Program-made: the position numbers and the translations under genes
NCBI GenBank assembly: GCA_035289385.1
Contig: DATDXI010000069.1
Coordinates: 1 to 37,005, forward strand
Direction: 5' to 3'
Source: JACOZM01 sp035289385
GTDB taxonomy: Archaea; Nanobdellota; Nanobdellia; Woesearchaeales; GW2011-AR9
DNA: 37,005 nt
Notes under the pieces: generated by a model
Databases searched by the model: none
Told to the model about the DNA's origin: nothing
What the model saw: only the letters and a program-made list of their open reading frames with translations
Shown here: piece by piece, positions 24,209 through 32,244 of the stretch
Numbering within the stretch: the stretch's first letter is position 1
Layout: each line of letters opens with the position of its first letter

Positions 24209-25675
24209 TCAAATCATCAATACGTTCTGCTGTCGCATGACTTTTACTTTAATCTTCTTGCTGTATCCGATGAATTCTCCTCCTGCCTGGATGGGGAAAG
24301 GCTCTCTGCTTTCGACAATAATCTGTTTCCCTTTCAATGGAAGTAGAGGATCCCTTTCCATATTGAGAGCAGTCAGCAGCAAGGTCCAGAGGCGCAAGGG
24401 CTTATTGGAAGCAGTAGAATGCCGATTGATGACAGCTAACCCATAAACAGAGCCATCTTTCATGTCCGTTTTTCCGATTAATGATCTGATGCTATAACCG
24501 TAATAGGGGATCTTTGCCAAGGTAAGATTGATGCAGTTTTTGAGGTGATAGCGTTTTCCATCGACGGTGATGGCCAACTGGAAATGCGCCTTTGATTGTG
24601 GTATAGCTCTTGCCGCAGCTTTGACATAATGAATCAAACTGCGCTGTTTCCCTTGTTCTGTCAGGCGTGGAATCTCTGCATCGATGCCCAGGCTTAGGAA
24701 TCCGGTCAGAATCGTTTTTCCTTGAAGGTCCAGGCTAAGCACATCAAGAGGAACTTCTCTGAATCTGAACCTCGAACGGAGATATTCAAACCGTTTGCCT
24801 TTAAAGAAATGGGAATAATAAGCATTGCCGGCTCCTAATGGGAAAAAACCTAGCGCTTTCTTCCAGAACGGGCGGTAGTTTAACGCGCTTTCAAATGATC
24901 CATCGCCGCCAGCGATAACAACATGCTTTATTTTTTTCAGTTTTTCTCCCATGCCCTTATACATATCTTTTGTTTCCGGGAGATAGATCAATTCCGCTCC
25001 TCTACGCTCACAGAATTTGTTCAGTAATTTTCTCCGATAGCCATCATGGTAGCCGCTGGACTTTCTATTCGCCAAGACGACCATCTTTTCTTTCTTGGCC
25101 AGCTTCCCCAATTTCTTTTTCTTATTGAGATGATGCCAGTAGATCATGATATAAGCAGCTACAGAGCCAATAGAGATAAGAGCTACTATGAAAGAGACGA
25201 GAGCTACGATCATGTCAGGGAATGATAGCCTTTGATAGCCGCTATACGCTAGCACCTCGTTGGCTACTAGGGTAAAGACCAAGAAAAACTGGGCTTTGAT
25301 GACAAGGGCACTGTACTTCTTCTCCTGCTGGATATTGATATCTTCCCTGCTGGACATCATTCTGATGATCAGGAAAACAATATCTCTTAACACAAAGATG
25401 CTCAAATAATAGATGCTGAAATCTTCCCTCAGCCAGAAGACAAAGATCAGGCAGACGACAAGAAATTTATCGGCAAATGGGTCTAGGAATGATCCTACCT
25501 TCGTTACTTTATCTGTTTTTCTGGCGAGATAACCATCAATCGTATCAGAGATGAAGGCCAGCAATAAGAGAGAAAGGGCAAATAATGAAGAGGAAAAGCT
25601 GTTTTGATAGATAGCGTAGATGATAACTGGCGTTACGGCAATCCTGTATATTGAAAAAAGATTGGCCAGATTCAT
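24209..25675 (-). CDS. Fusion: CDP-alcohol phosphatidyltransferase + DAG-kinase-like domain
   Basis: This 488-residue protein joins two lipid enzymes. Residues 1-180 are a polytopic CDP-alcohol phosphatidyltransferase with the full signature D44-TI-D47-G-YL-A-R-x8-G61-x3-D65-x3-D69, which exchanges CMP for an alcohol phosphate on a CDP-activated lipid. A basic linker (HHLNKKKKLGKLAKKEK) leads to a lipid-kinase catalytic domain: VVIAGGDGSFE near 252-262, FFPLGAGNAYYSHF near 277-290, and a beta-sandwich with GFLSLGIDAEIP. The kinase half would phosphorylate a diacyl- or dialkylglycerol-like lipid. The join has no stop and no frameshift sign, and both active sites look complete. I know these as separate proteins. 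A possible TATA (TTGCTATAAAAATC) lies near 25737-25750. Confidence 0.9.
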   Translation of the reverse strand: MNLANLFSIYRIAVTPVIIYAIYQNSFSSSLFALSLLLLAFISDTIDGYLARKTDKVTKVGSFLDPFADKFLVVCLIFVFWLREDFSIYYLSIFVLRDIVFLIIRMMSSREDINIQQEKKYSALVIKAQFFLVFTLVANEVLAYSGYQRLSFPDMIVALVSFIVALISIGSVAAYIMIYWHHLNKKKKLGKLAKKEKMVVLANRKSSGYHDGYRRKLLNKFCERRGAELIYLPETKDMYKGMGEKLKKIKHVVIAGGDGSFESALNYRPFWKKALGFFPLGAGNAYYSHFFKGKRFEYLRSRFRFREVPLDVLSLDLQGKTILTGFLSLGIDAEIPRLTEQGKQRSLIHYVKAAARAIPQSKAHFQLAITVDGKRYHLKNCINLTLAKIPYYGYSIRSLIGKTDMKDGSVYGLAVINRHSTASNKPLRLWTLLLTALNMERDPLLPLKGKQIIVESREPFPIQAGGEFIGYSKKIKVKVMRQQNVLMI

Positions 25676-25774
25676 TCAAGACGAAAAAGGATGGAGATTA
25701 AAAAAGGTTTTGGTCGATTATGGTGTTGACATGAAGATTTTTATAGCAAGCACTCTTTCTCCAATTTCTTACCT

Positions 25775-27397
25775 TCACCCCATCATCCCATCCATCCCTG
25801 GCATTCCTCCTGGAGGCATTCTTTGAGAATTTCCTTTTCCTCCCAGAACCACATCATCTATCCTTAAGATCATCTCTGCCACATCCGTAGCAGAAGATAA
25901 CGCCTGTGTTTTTATTTTCAGAGGCTCGATGATTCCTAAATCCCAGGCGTTGATCACTTCGCCAGTAAAGACATCGATGCCGGCCCATTTCTGCCCTCGG
26001 TCGTGAGCAGACCGTAAGGAGGTTAACACGTTGATAGGGTCAAGTCCAGCATTCTCTGCCAAAGTTCTGGGAACAATTTCCATCGCTTCCGCAAAAGCCT
26101 GCACGGCCAACTGTTCTCTGCCGCTCAATGTTCTGGCGTAATTCCTCAAGCCTTTGGCAACCTCCATCTCTATCGCTCCGGCACCTCCGACGACAGACCC
26201 GTCTTTCAAGGCTGCTGCCAGATCTCCGATAGCATCGGTGACTGCTCTTTTAATTTCCTCAGCGACATGTTCTGTGCCTCCTCTGATCAAAAGGGTTACT
26301 GCTTTAGCATTGGGGCATTTCTCAACATAGATCATCTCTTGCTCATTGACTTTTTCTTCTCGGATAACACCTGCATTTCCCAGATCGGCTGAAGAAAGGT
26401 CTTTCCAGCTGCTGACGATCCTTGCGCCAGTGGCTCTTGATAATTTTTCCATGTCGCTCTTCTTGACTCTTCTAGCTGCAAAAATTCCTGCTTTAGCCAA
26501 AAAGTGCTGAGCTATATCATCGATACCTTTCTGGCAGAACAAAACGTTTGCTCCGGATAATTTTACTTTCTCGACCATATTCATTAAGGTCTTCTCTTCT
26601 TGGTCTAAGAAAGCATTCAGCTGGTGAGGGTCAGTGATCTGTATCTTAGCGTCGATTTCCGTATTTTTAATTTCCATTGAAGCATCCACCAAGGCTACTC
26701 TTGCTGATTCTACCCGCTCGGGCATAGCCGGATGCACTCTTTCTTTATCCAAGACGATGCCTTCTACCAATTCACTGTTGTCCGTGCTTTGCCCGATCTG
26801 GCGTTCTATTTTGATATCGTTCTTGTTGATGATATTTCCTGAAGCGACCTTTTTAACAGCCTTGACGATGAGGTCTGCCAACTTGTTCTTGCTGGATTCT
26901 GCGCCTTTTCCGGTCATGGCTGTTATGGCAACTTGACGGAGCAATTGTTCATTGCTGATGGTCATTCTTTCTGTCAGCATGTTGAGGATTTTTTGCGCTT
27001 CCGCTTCCGCTAAGCGATAGCCTTTAGCCAAGACAGTAGGGTGGATATTTTGGTCCAGAAGGTCTTCTGCTTTTTTCAATAATTCTCCCGCTAAGATGAC
27101 GGCCGTTGTTGTGCCGTCTCCTACAACATCTTCCTGTGTTTTGGCAACTTCTACCACCATCTTGGCAGCAGGATGCTCAATCTTCATCTCCTGCAGTATT
27201 GTTACACCGTCATTGGTGATGATGACATCTCCCATGGAATCAACGATCATCTTATCCATCCCTTTCGGGCCTAGTGTTGTCCTGACCGTCTGGGCGACGG
27301 CTTTCGCAGCCATGATATTATTTCTCTGGGCATCTTTTCCGGTCGTCCTTTTGGTATCTTCCGGCAAAATGAATATGGGCTGAATATTGTCTGACAT
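25775..27397 (-). CDS. Thermosome (group II chaperonin) subunit
   Basis: This 540-residue subunit of the ATP-driven protein-folding ring has the family hallmarks: TLGPKGMDKMIVD near 40, VVGDGTTTAVILAGELL near 92, and GGAGAIEMEVAKGLRNYA near 400. The C-terminal tail is GGMPGMDGMMG. The length is standard for an archaeal chaperonin. A good ribosome-binding site, AAGGAGG, lies about 6 bp before the ATG, although the TATA box is about 70 bp away. The promoter block shares 20 bp with that of the unknown gene at 27507-28397. Identification is certain. Whether other subunits exist elsewhere cannot be told from here. Confidence 0.98.
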   Translation of the reverse strand: MSDNIQPIFILPEDTKRTTGKDAQRNNIMAAKAVAQTVRTTLGPKGMDKMIVDSMGDVIITNDGVTILQEMKIEHPAAKMVVEVAKTQEDVVGDGTTTAVILAGELLKKAEDLLDQNIHPTVLAKGYRLAEAEAQKILNMLTERMTISNEQLLRQVAITAMTGKGAESSKNKLADLIVKAVKKVASGNIINKNDIKIERQIGQSTDNSELVEGIVLDKERVHPAMPERVESARVALVDASMEIKNTEIDAKIQITDPHQLNAFLDQEEKTLMNMVEKVKLSGANVLFCQKGIDDIAQHFLAKAGIFAARRVKKSDMEKLSRATGARIVSSWKDLSSADLGNAGVIREEKVNEQEMIYVEKCPNAKAVTLLIRGGTEHVAEEIKRAVTDAIGDLAAALKDGSVVGGAGAIEMEVAKGLRNYARTLSGREQLAVQAFAEAMEIVPRTLAENAGLDPINVLTSLRSAHDRGQKWAGIDVFTGEVINAWDLGIIEPLKIKTQALSSATDVAEMILRIDDVVLGGKGNSQRMPPGGMPGMDGMMG

Positions 27398-27468
27398 GGT
27401 CTTTCCTCCTTGGTAATGGCATTATCTATAGAACTCTATCCCTTTCTTCTTTCAAGAAAAAATGCTTT

Positions 27469-27488
27469 TATAAAAGTTATGGAAAAAA
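27469..27488 (-). promoter_or_regulatory. Thermosome promoter block, shared with 28457-28476
   Basis: Plus-strand TATAAAAGTTATGGAAAAAA occurs here and identically at 28457-28476. On the minus strand it gives a TATA box with an identical upstream flank, about 72 bp before the thermosome ATG and about 60 bp before the start of the 296-residue protein. Similar placement suggests shared control. Confidence 0.5.
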
Positions 27489-27506
27489 AGGGGATTTTGT
27501 TCAGAA

Positions 27507-28397
27507 TTACTCTCTTAATTTCTTAACACCTTGAACGATAGCCGCAGCACTTCCTAATCCCATAAGGGCATCAGCTACATAGAGAATAGGGTCTGCATTT
27601 TCTGGAAAATAAGCTGGAGCAACTGCGGCAACAATTCCGCCTAAGACTCCTCCTATCATGGGTACCCCTCCTAAAATCCTAGTTGAATTCCTGTCTAAAA
27701 TCCTGTCTAAAAATGATGGTTGTGCTTCTCCAAAGATATGTAATTCCGGTAAACCTAATTCTACCACCGTTCCTGTTGGATCAGAGGTCCTTCTTACTCT
27801 ATAAAAATGATACCCTAAATTATATTCTTGACCATTTCTGGATTTAACGATTCTCTGCTCATCAAAAGACCTTCCAAAACCATGTTCAACGACACCTTCA
27901 TGTAGTTCTCTTAAGACTTTCCAATCAGCATCTTCAGCACTCCTGCGATAAATCCTCTCGTGTTCTCTATGAGATTGAATCGCTCTTTGAATATTTTTAG
28001 GAAGTTCTTCAAATGGAGTTTCAGGAATAGGACCATCATATTTTGGGAAAAATTGGTTGTCTCTAAAGGTTCTAGGATAGTACCTATTGGCATAACTTTC
28101 CAGAGGATCAATCATCTCGAGAGTATCATATAGAAATCTGAATTTTTGAAGAAGTGATCTATCTATCGCTCTTAAAGTAGCTCTCAGCCTTTCTTCATCC
28201 GTATCTCCTGGCTTATGGAGGCCAAAAGTGCCATAAATCCTCTCATCTGAAATAATCTCTCTTGCCGCTTCTAGAGAAATAACCCTACTTACTCTTTCTT
28301 CTAAATTAGCTCTCCCCTCTTCATAAAATGAAGAAATTTTTTCAAATAATCTTTTCTTTGATATTAATAATTCTCCAAATAATTTTCTCTTTAGCAT
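27507..28397 (-). CDS. Unknown 296-residue protein with C-terminal membrane anchor
   Basis: The N-terminal two thirds is soluble, highly charged and mainly helical (KKRLFEKISSFYEEGRANLE near residue 14; a Pro/Tyr-rich stretch NRYYPRTFRDNQFFPKYDGP near 103). The C-terminus has hydrophobic stretches, GGVPMIGGVLGGIVAAVAPA near 242-262 and LYVADALMGLGSAAAIVQGV near 270-291, which probably form one or two membrane helices. I recognise no family. A TATA, TTAAATATTTAAATAAATGC (about 28413-28432), lies 20-30 bp before the ATG at 28397. A second TATA block farther up matches the thermosome promoter. Lies just upstream of the thermosome gene on the same strand, with a 109-bp gap. Confidence 0.7.
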   Translation of the reverse strand: MLKRKLFGELLISKKRLFEKISSFYEEGRANLEERVSRVISLEAAREIISDERIYGTFGLHKPGDTDEERLRATLRAIDRSLLQKFRFLYDTLEMIDPLESYANRYYPRTFRDNQFFPKYDGPIPETPFEELPKNIQRAIQSHREHERIYRRSAEDADWKVLRELHEGVVEHGFGRSFDEQRIVKSRNGQEYNLGYHFYRVRRTSDPTGTVVELGLPELHIFGEAQPSFLDRILDRNSTRILGGVPMIGGVLGGIVAAVAPAYFPENADPILYVADALMGLGSAAAIVQGVKKLRE

Positions 28398-28456
28398 TAA
28401 TCACTTTAAAGTAGCATTTATTTAAATATTTAACTAAGAATTGGTGTATCCTTTGC

Positions 28457-28476
28457 TATAAAAGTTATGGAAAAAA
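28457..28476. promoter_or_regulatory. Second copy of the thermosome-type promoter block
   Basis: Identical over 20 bp to 27469-27488. It lies in the 128-bp gap between two divergent unknown genes and could serve the minus-strand gene (start 28397) or, read on the plus strand as TATAAAAG, the gene at 28526. Confidence 0.45.
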
Positions 28477-28525
28477 GGGCATTTTTGCAGTATATTTTTT
28501 AAAGTACGTGCTGTAGCAGAAAGAG

Positions 28526-29593
28526 ATGGATGACTTCACTCAATTGCTGGCACCAAGAACTCTACAATCATGGGAGAGAATACAACAGGTAGCTGAGCCT
28601 TACACCACTGCAGTTGCCGGCATTTCCTTAGATGTGCGAGTGGATTTCATTGATGCTGATGGTTCTTCTTCTTCTTCTTCTTCTAAGGATTTTCTAGATA
28701 TGGAGGCGACAAACGCTCTCAGCCATGCTCTTGGCCATCGTGCTTTGGTGGCTCCAGCAGCTCCCATACCCACAGAAGGAACACGAGAGGAATATAAAAG
28801 AATCTTAAATTTCTATATCCAGCTCTTTAATCAAGTAGGCCATTTTGCATCGGCAAGCAGGGATACGTATAGTGTTGCCATGGCTCGTGCTTTGCCAGGA
28901 GTTGCTTCCACAATGCAGCTACATGAACTTTGCACAACGTTTATGGACTATGTTGGAGAGAGAGATAAAGATGTGGGAATTAGGCTTACGTCCATTAGTA
29001 TCATCGGTCAAACTGTAGAAAAAGCAAAGGCTCATGCGTTCTCCTGGGCGATTGGTGACGAGATGGATGAAACGGATTATACTAGCAGGAACATGGGCAC
29101 TCAAGAATTGCTCCTCTTGGACCTTGCTCCTTCATCTTATATGCTATGGTTAGCCATGTCAGAGTGTGGATATTCTCCTCAAAAGGCATTCCATTCTCTT
29201 CGTGATATCCCCTTAACTGATGCTTTGACATTACTAGAACGACGGAGCGGCGAGTTAATAGTTTCTCCTGGGGATTTTTTCTATGAACCATATGCTGAAC
29301 GAACAGGTCTCAGAGATTTTTTAGAATCTCTTCATCCAGAAAGAGAGGAGATAATGCAAGGCTTATTGAGGCAACATCTTTCCGGACAATATGGCAGCTT
29401 AGTAGATCGCGCTCTACGAATCCCAGCGATCGTTCAGGAAGCGTACTCTCTTCTCCGCCAGGGCCATGTAGCCAGTATCGTGCAGGTGGCTGATGCTTTG
29501 CAAGGGGTCAATATCCAGCAAGAGCTCCAAGCTACATTTGGCAAATATCTTCCTGGATTTTCTGCATCTCTCGAACGACCTCTAAAAAGCTAA
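28526..29593 (+). CDS. Unknown 355-residue soluble protein
   Basis: Mostly helical, with no signal peptide and no family that I recognise. A TCT microsatellite (about 28664-28685) encodes a run of seven Ser residues near 48-54, probably a flexible loop between an N-terminal strand (GISLDVRVDFIDADG) and the rest. The C-terminal half contains AMSECGYSPQKAFHSLRDIP and helix-rich repeats (VQVADALQGVNIQQELQATF). A TATA (TATAAAAG, about 28457-28464) is 60 bp upstream. The two genes to its left are on the opposite strand. It ends about 60 bp before the MBL-fold gene. Function not assigned. Confidence 0.7.
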   Translation: MDDFTQLLAPRTLQSWERIQQVAEPYTTAVAGISLDVRVDFIDADGSSSSSSSKDFLDMEATNALSHALGHRALVAPAAPIPTEGTREEYKRILNFYIQLFNQVGHFASASRDTYSVAMARALPGVASTMQLHELCTTFMDYVGERDKDVGIRLTSISIIGQTVEKAKAHAFSWAIGDEMDETDYTSRNMGTQELLLLDLAPSSYMLWLAMSECGYSPQKAFHSLRDIPLTDALTLLERRSGELIVSPGDFFYEPYAERTGLRDFLESLHPEREEIMQGLLRQHLSGQYGSLVDRALRIPAIVQEAYSLLRQGHVASIVQVADALQGVNIQQELQATFGKYLPGFSASLERPLKS

Positions 29594-29651
29594 TATCCCA
29601 CCACAACAATCTTTATTAACCCTCTTTTCCCTTGCCAGAGTGAAGGGAGCG

Positions 29652-30479
29652 ATGTCTAAAATCATTTTTCTGGGAACAGCAGGCAGCAGTGCTGTCGTGT
29701 CAAAACAGCTTCGCGCTTCCGGAGGCATCATTTTACAGGTAGAAGACCTGCAGTTTCATCTTGATCCCGGGCCGGGAGCATTAGTCAAGGCTAAAGAATT
29801 TGGAGTGAATCTTCACCAGACTATTGCCGTGCTAGTCTCTCATAACCACATTAACCATTGCAATGACCTTAATGCTGTCATTGATGCGATGACGCACTCG
29901 GGGATTGAGCAGAGAGGCTTGTTGTTGGCGAGCAAGTCGGTCTTACATTCGACAGAAAATAATCATCCTTTTTTAACCAAGCATCACCAAAAGATGTTGG
30001 AGCGTATCATCCCGTTAGAAAAGAAACATAAAGTGGCTATCGAATTATTGGAAATCCATGCCTTGCCTGTCGATCATACTGATGAGGATGCCATAGGGTT
30101 TAAGTTTTTCTGCCCGAAATTTACGTTAAGTTATCCTGGAGATACGGCGTATCATGAAGCTCTCGTTGAAGAGTTAAAAGGCACTGATATTTTGATCTTG
30201 AATGTTCCTTATCCGGATGATAAAGCTATGGGCAAGAATCTAGATGTTCAAAGCGCGGTTAAACTTGTTTCTCTCGTCCAGCCAAAGTTGGTTATTCTGA
30301 CTCATTTTGGATTAGAGATGTTGAAAGCAGATCCCTTGCAGGCAGCTCGTGATATCCAGAGGATTACGGGAGTGCAGACGATCGCTGCTCAAGACGGCTT
30401 GATGATCTCTCCCGATATTGTTGAAGATAGGTATCGGAGCAATGTTCGGGGATTTGATAAGTATTATTTAGAGAGATGA
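29652..30479 (+). CDS. Metallo-beta-lactamase-fold hydrolase
   Basis: I take ATG 29652 (MSKIIFLGTAGSS), with GAAGGGAG just before it, over the GTG at 29640. The 275-residue protein has the MBL order: LGTAGSSAVV, HLDPGPGALVKA, the metal motif SHNHINHCND at 63-72, ALPVDHTDEDAIGFKF, LSYPGDTAYHEAL as the second metal Asp, and VILTHFGLEML with the last His. The usual HxHxDH Asp is Asn68 (HNHINH), which would weaken the second metal site. The nearest relatives by eye are ribonuclease Z-like or UlaG-like archaeal MBL proteins. The substrate is unknown. Confidence 0.85.
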   Translation: MSKIIFLGTAGSSAVVSKQLRASGGIILQVEDLQFHLDPGPGALVKAKEFGVNLHQTIAVLVSHNHINHCNDLNAVIDAMTHSGIEQRGLLLASKSVLHSTENNHPFLTKHHQKMLERIIPLEKKHKVAIELLEIHALPVDHTDEDAIGFKFFCPKFTLSYPGDTAYHEALVEELKGTDILILNVPYPDDKAMGKNLDVQSAVKLVSLVQPKLVILTHFGLEMLKADPLQAARDIQRITGVQTIAAQDGLMISPDIVEDRYRSNVRGFDKYYLER

Positions 30480-30527
30480 TCTGAAGGAATTTGTTGGATT
30501 CTTTTGCGTGATTAACGTCATAAGTTG

Positions 30528-30893
30528 TTATTCTTTTCGCAGAATTTTATCCATGGCCTTGCCTTTTGCTAATTCATCAACAAGCTTATCCAGATATCTT
30601 CCTTGTTGCGTCAATGGGTTTTTGATTTCTTCTATACGATATCCGCATATTACCCCTGTAATCAGGCGAGCATTTTTATTTAATTTTGCTTTCAGAAAGA
30701 ATGTTTCAAAAGTCACCTGATCATCAATGAGTTCTTGCAGTTTTTTTTCGTCAAAACCAGTCAACCATCGTATCACTTGATGTAATTCTTCTTTCGTTCT
30801 GCCTTTTTTCTCAACCTTTGCCAAATAATGGGGATACACTGATGCAAAGGTCATGTTTGCTATACGTTTATCATGATCAGGCGTTCTTTTCAT
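30528..30893 (-). CDS. DUF2200 family protein
   Basis: This 121-residue protein matches DUF2200 throughout: HDKRIANMTFASVYPHYLAK near residue 7, EKKGRTKEELHQVIRWLTGF near 28, and ICGYRIEEIKNPLTQQGRYL followed by DKLVDELAKGKAMDKILR at the end. The function of the family is not known to me; members are common in bacteria. The stop codon of the OmdA-like gene overlaps its start (ATGA), forming a two-gene unit, so the pair may have been acquired together. The family call is strong. Confidence 0.88.
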   Translation of the reverse strand: MKRTPDHDKRIANMTFASVYPHYLAKVEKKGRTKEELHQVIRWLTGFDEKKLQELIDDQVTFETFFLKAKLNKNARLITGVICGYRIEEIKNPLTQQGRYLDKLVDELAKGKAMDKILRKE

Positions 30894-31171
30894 TTGTTAA
30901 ACCATTTTTTAGCGCTTGGTCTGCGGTGAGGACAACCTGGCCAGCAGCAAGGTTGCCGTTCGCCTTCTTTTAACTTTGCAACCATACGGGCGATATGTTC
31001 GGCTCTCGTTTCCGCTTTTTTGACTATAGTCGTCCAGCAGATCCACTCGTTGCGTTGGATTGGTGTAAGGCTGTTCCATCTCGCCAGCACATTCAGATCA
31101 GCAGTTAAGGCTTTCCTCAAATCTACCGGCACTTTATGGGGTCTATCACTCACTATTGCTTTTTCGCTCAT
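30890..31171 (-). CDS. YdeI/OmdA-like protein
   Basis: This 93-residue protein is a short form of the YdeI/OmpD-associated family: VDLRKALTADLNVLARWNSL near residue 16, then RNEWICWTTIVKKAETRAEH and IARMVAKLKEGERQPCCWPG with CPHRRPSAKKWF at the end. The Cys-Cys-x3-Cys cluster with His could bind a metal, which is inferred. Members are known mainly from bacteria and are of uncertain function. The last codons overlap the DUF2200 start by 4 bp, so the genes are probably co-translated. Confidence 0.85.
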   Translation of the reverse strand: MSEKAIVSDRPHKVPVDLRKALTADLNVLARWNSLTPIQRNEWICWTTIVKKAETRAEHIARMVAKLKEGERQPCCWPGCPHRRPSAKKWFNK

Positions 31172-31254
31172 TTTTTTGCTGGTGTCAAATAGTATGGGTA
31201 TATGAATTAAAGAATTGTGGCATATTAAACCTTTTGTTTGTTAGTACGTATTTC

Positions 31255-32184
31255 TCACATCGCGCCGACAGCCATCGGTCTAGGTGTAGAAGTTCCTGTA
31301 ACGTATCGTGCTGCTGCCTTCAGTTTTCCGCCAACTCTTGATAAGAAACTTTCTTTTGGTGGAGAAGCTTCCGTAACGATTTCCATGGTTGGAGCGACAG
31401 CATAATCTGCCTGTTTTGATCTGCCGGAAACATAATCGGCTGCTTTTCGTAATCCGGCATACATATTTCCGATGATATGTCCCGCTGCCAATGCGGCTAA
31501 TCCCACTACTCCTGCTGCTGGCGCTGAGCCAGTTCCCCAGAAGGCGATGAGTGAAAGATATCCTCCCACATAGGTAGCATACGCAGGAACAAGATATCGT
31601 CCTGTCTGCCATTTATCTTTTGGCGCCATACTTTCATGAGCATACATTGTTGCCTTACCTTCCTGAAATAGATCTATCCCTGGAATGGACCGGGAAAGAG
31701 CATACCACGTTGGAAATGTTCTTTCGCTGAAATCTTTGGCATGCCCTAATTCATGACGGGCAATTGCTGGAACATCGGAATAAATTATTGCTGTTTTGGT
31801 GAAAGGATTGTAATGGTCTGCTCTGAATAGTTTTGCTAGCAATCCTTGGTAGAACGTTGCAGGTATCCCTAAAAATATCCTTCCCATGATGCTGATATCT
31901 TTCAGTTTCTCATCGGTGAATAATCTAGACATATCTTCAAATACTCGGCTATGCCCTGCCCTGACGGTAACATCATCCATTCCTTCTTTGACGAGATAAT
32001 CTTCGATATGCTCTACCGTCTGCTCTCTAGGAAGATTTGACACACTCCAACTCAATAATCTCAATCTGCCCTCTAAGCTTTCGAAGAAACCCCATCCTCG
32101 GGTGAGAGGGTCATCACGATCGATGATGATCGTATTGCTGCCTACATTACGAACTTCTCGCTCCATGAAGAGATCTAATGACAT
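31255..32184 (-). CDS. Membrane protein with HELGH zinc-protease motif
   Basis: This 309-residue protein has a soluble N-terminal region, then YSDVPAIARHELGHAKDFSE with HELGH at 144-148, a gluzincin-type zinc motif. FQEGKATMYAHESM near 173-186 supplies Glu residues (175, 184) that could be the third ligand. Hydrophobic stretches at about 198-216 and 222-245 would anchor it. The C-terminal tail is basic. A minus-strand TATA, AATTTATAAACTG (about 32205-32217), is about 25 bp before the ATG. The next gene upstream is the presenilin-like protease. I recognise no named family, and peptidase activity is inferred from the motif alone. Confidence 0.75.
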   Translation of the reverse strand: MSLDLFMEREVRNVGSNTIIIDRDDPLTRGWGFFESLEGRLRLLSWSVSNLPREQTVEHIEDYLVKEGMDDVTVRAGHSRVFEDMSRLFTDEKLKDISIMGRIFLGIPATFYQGLLAKLFRADHYNPFTKTAIIYSDVPAIARHELGHAKDFSERTFPTWYALSRSIPGIDLFQEGKATMYAHESMAPKDKWQTGRYLVPAYATYVGGYLSLIAFWGTGSAPAAGVVGLAALAAGHIIGNMYAGLRKAADYVSGRSKQADYAVAPTMEIVTEASPPKESFLSRVGGKLKAAARYVTGTSTPRPMAVGAM

Positions 32185-32244
32185 AAGACATTCTTAGAGA
32201 GGGCAGTTTATAAATTTTTCTTTTAGTTTGTTACTTTTTAGTGG

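Noticed and set aside
28664..28685. TCT microsatellite as phase-variation site
   Set aside because: It is a trinucleotide repeat within the frame, so length changes would not shift the reading frame.
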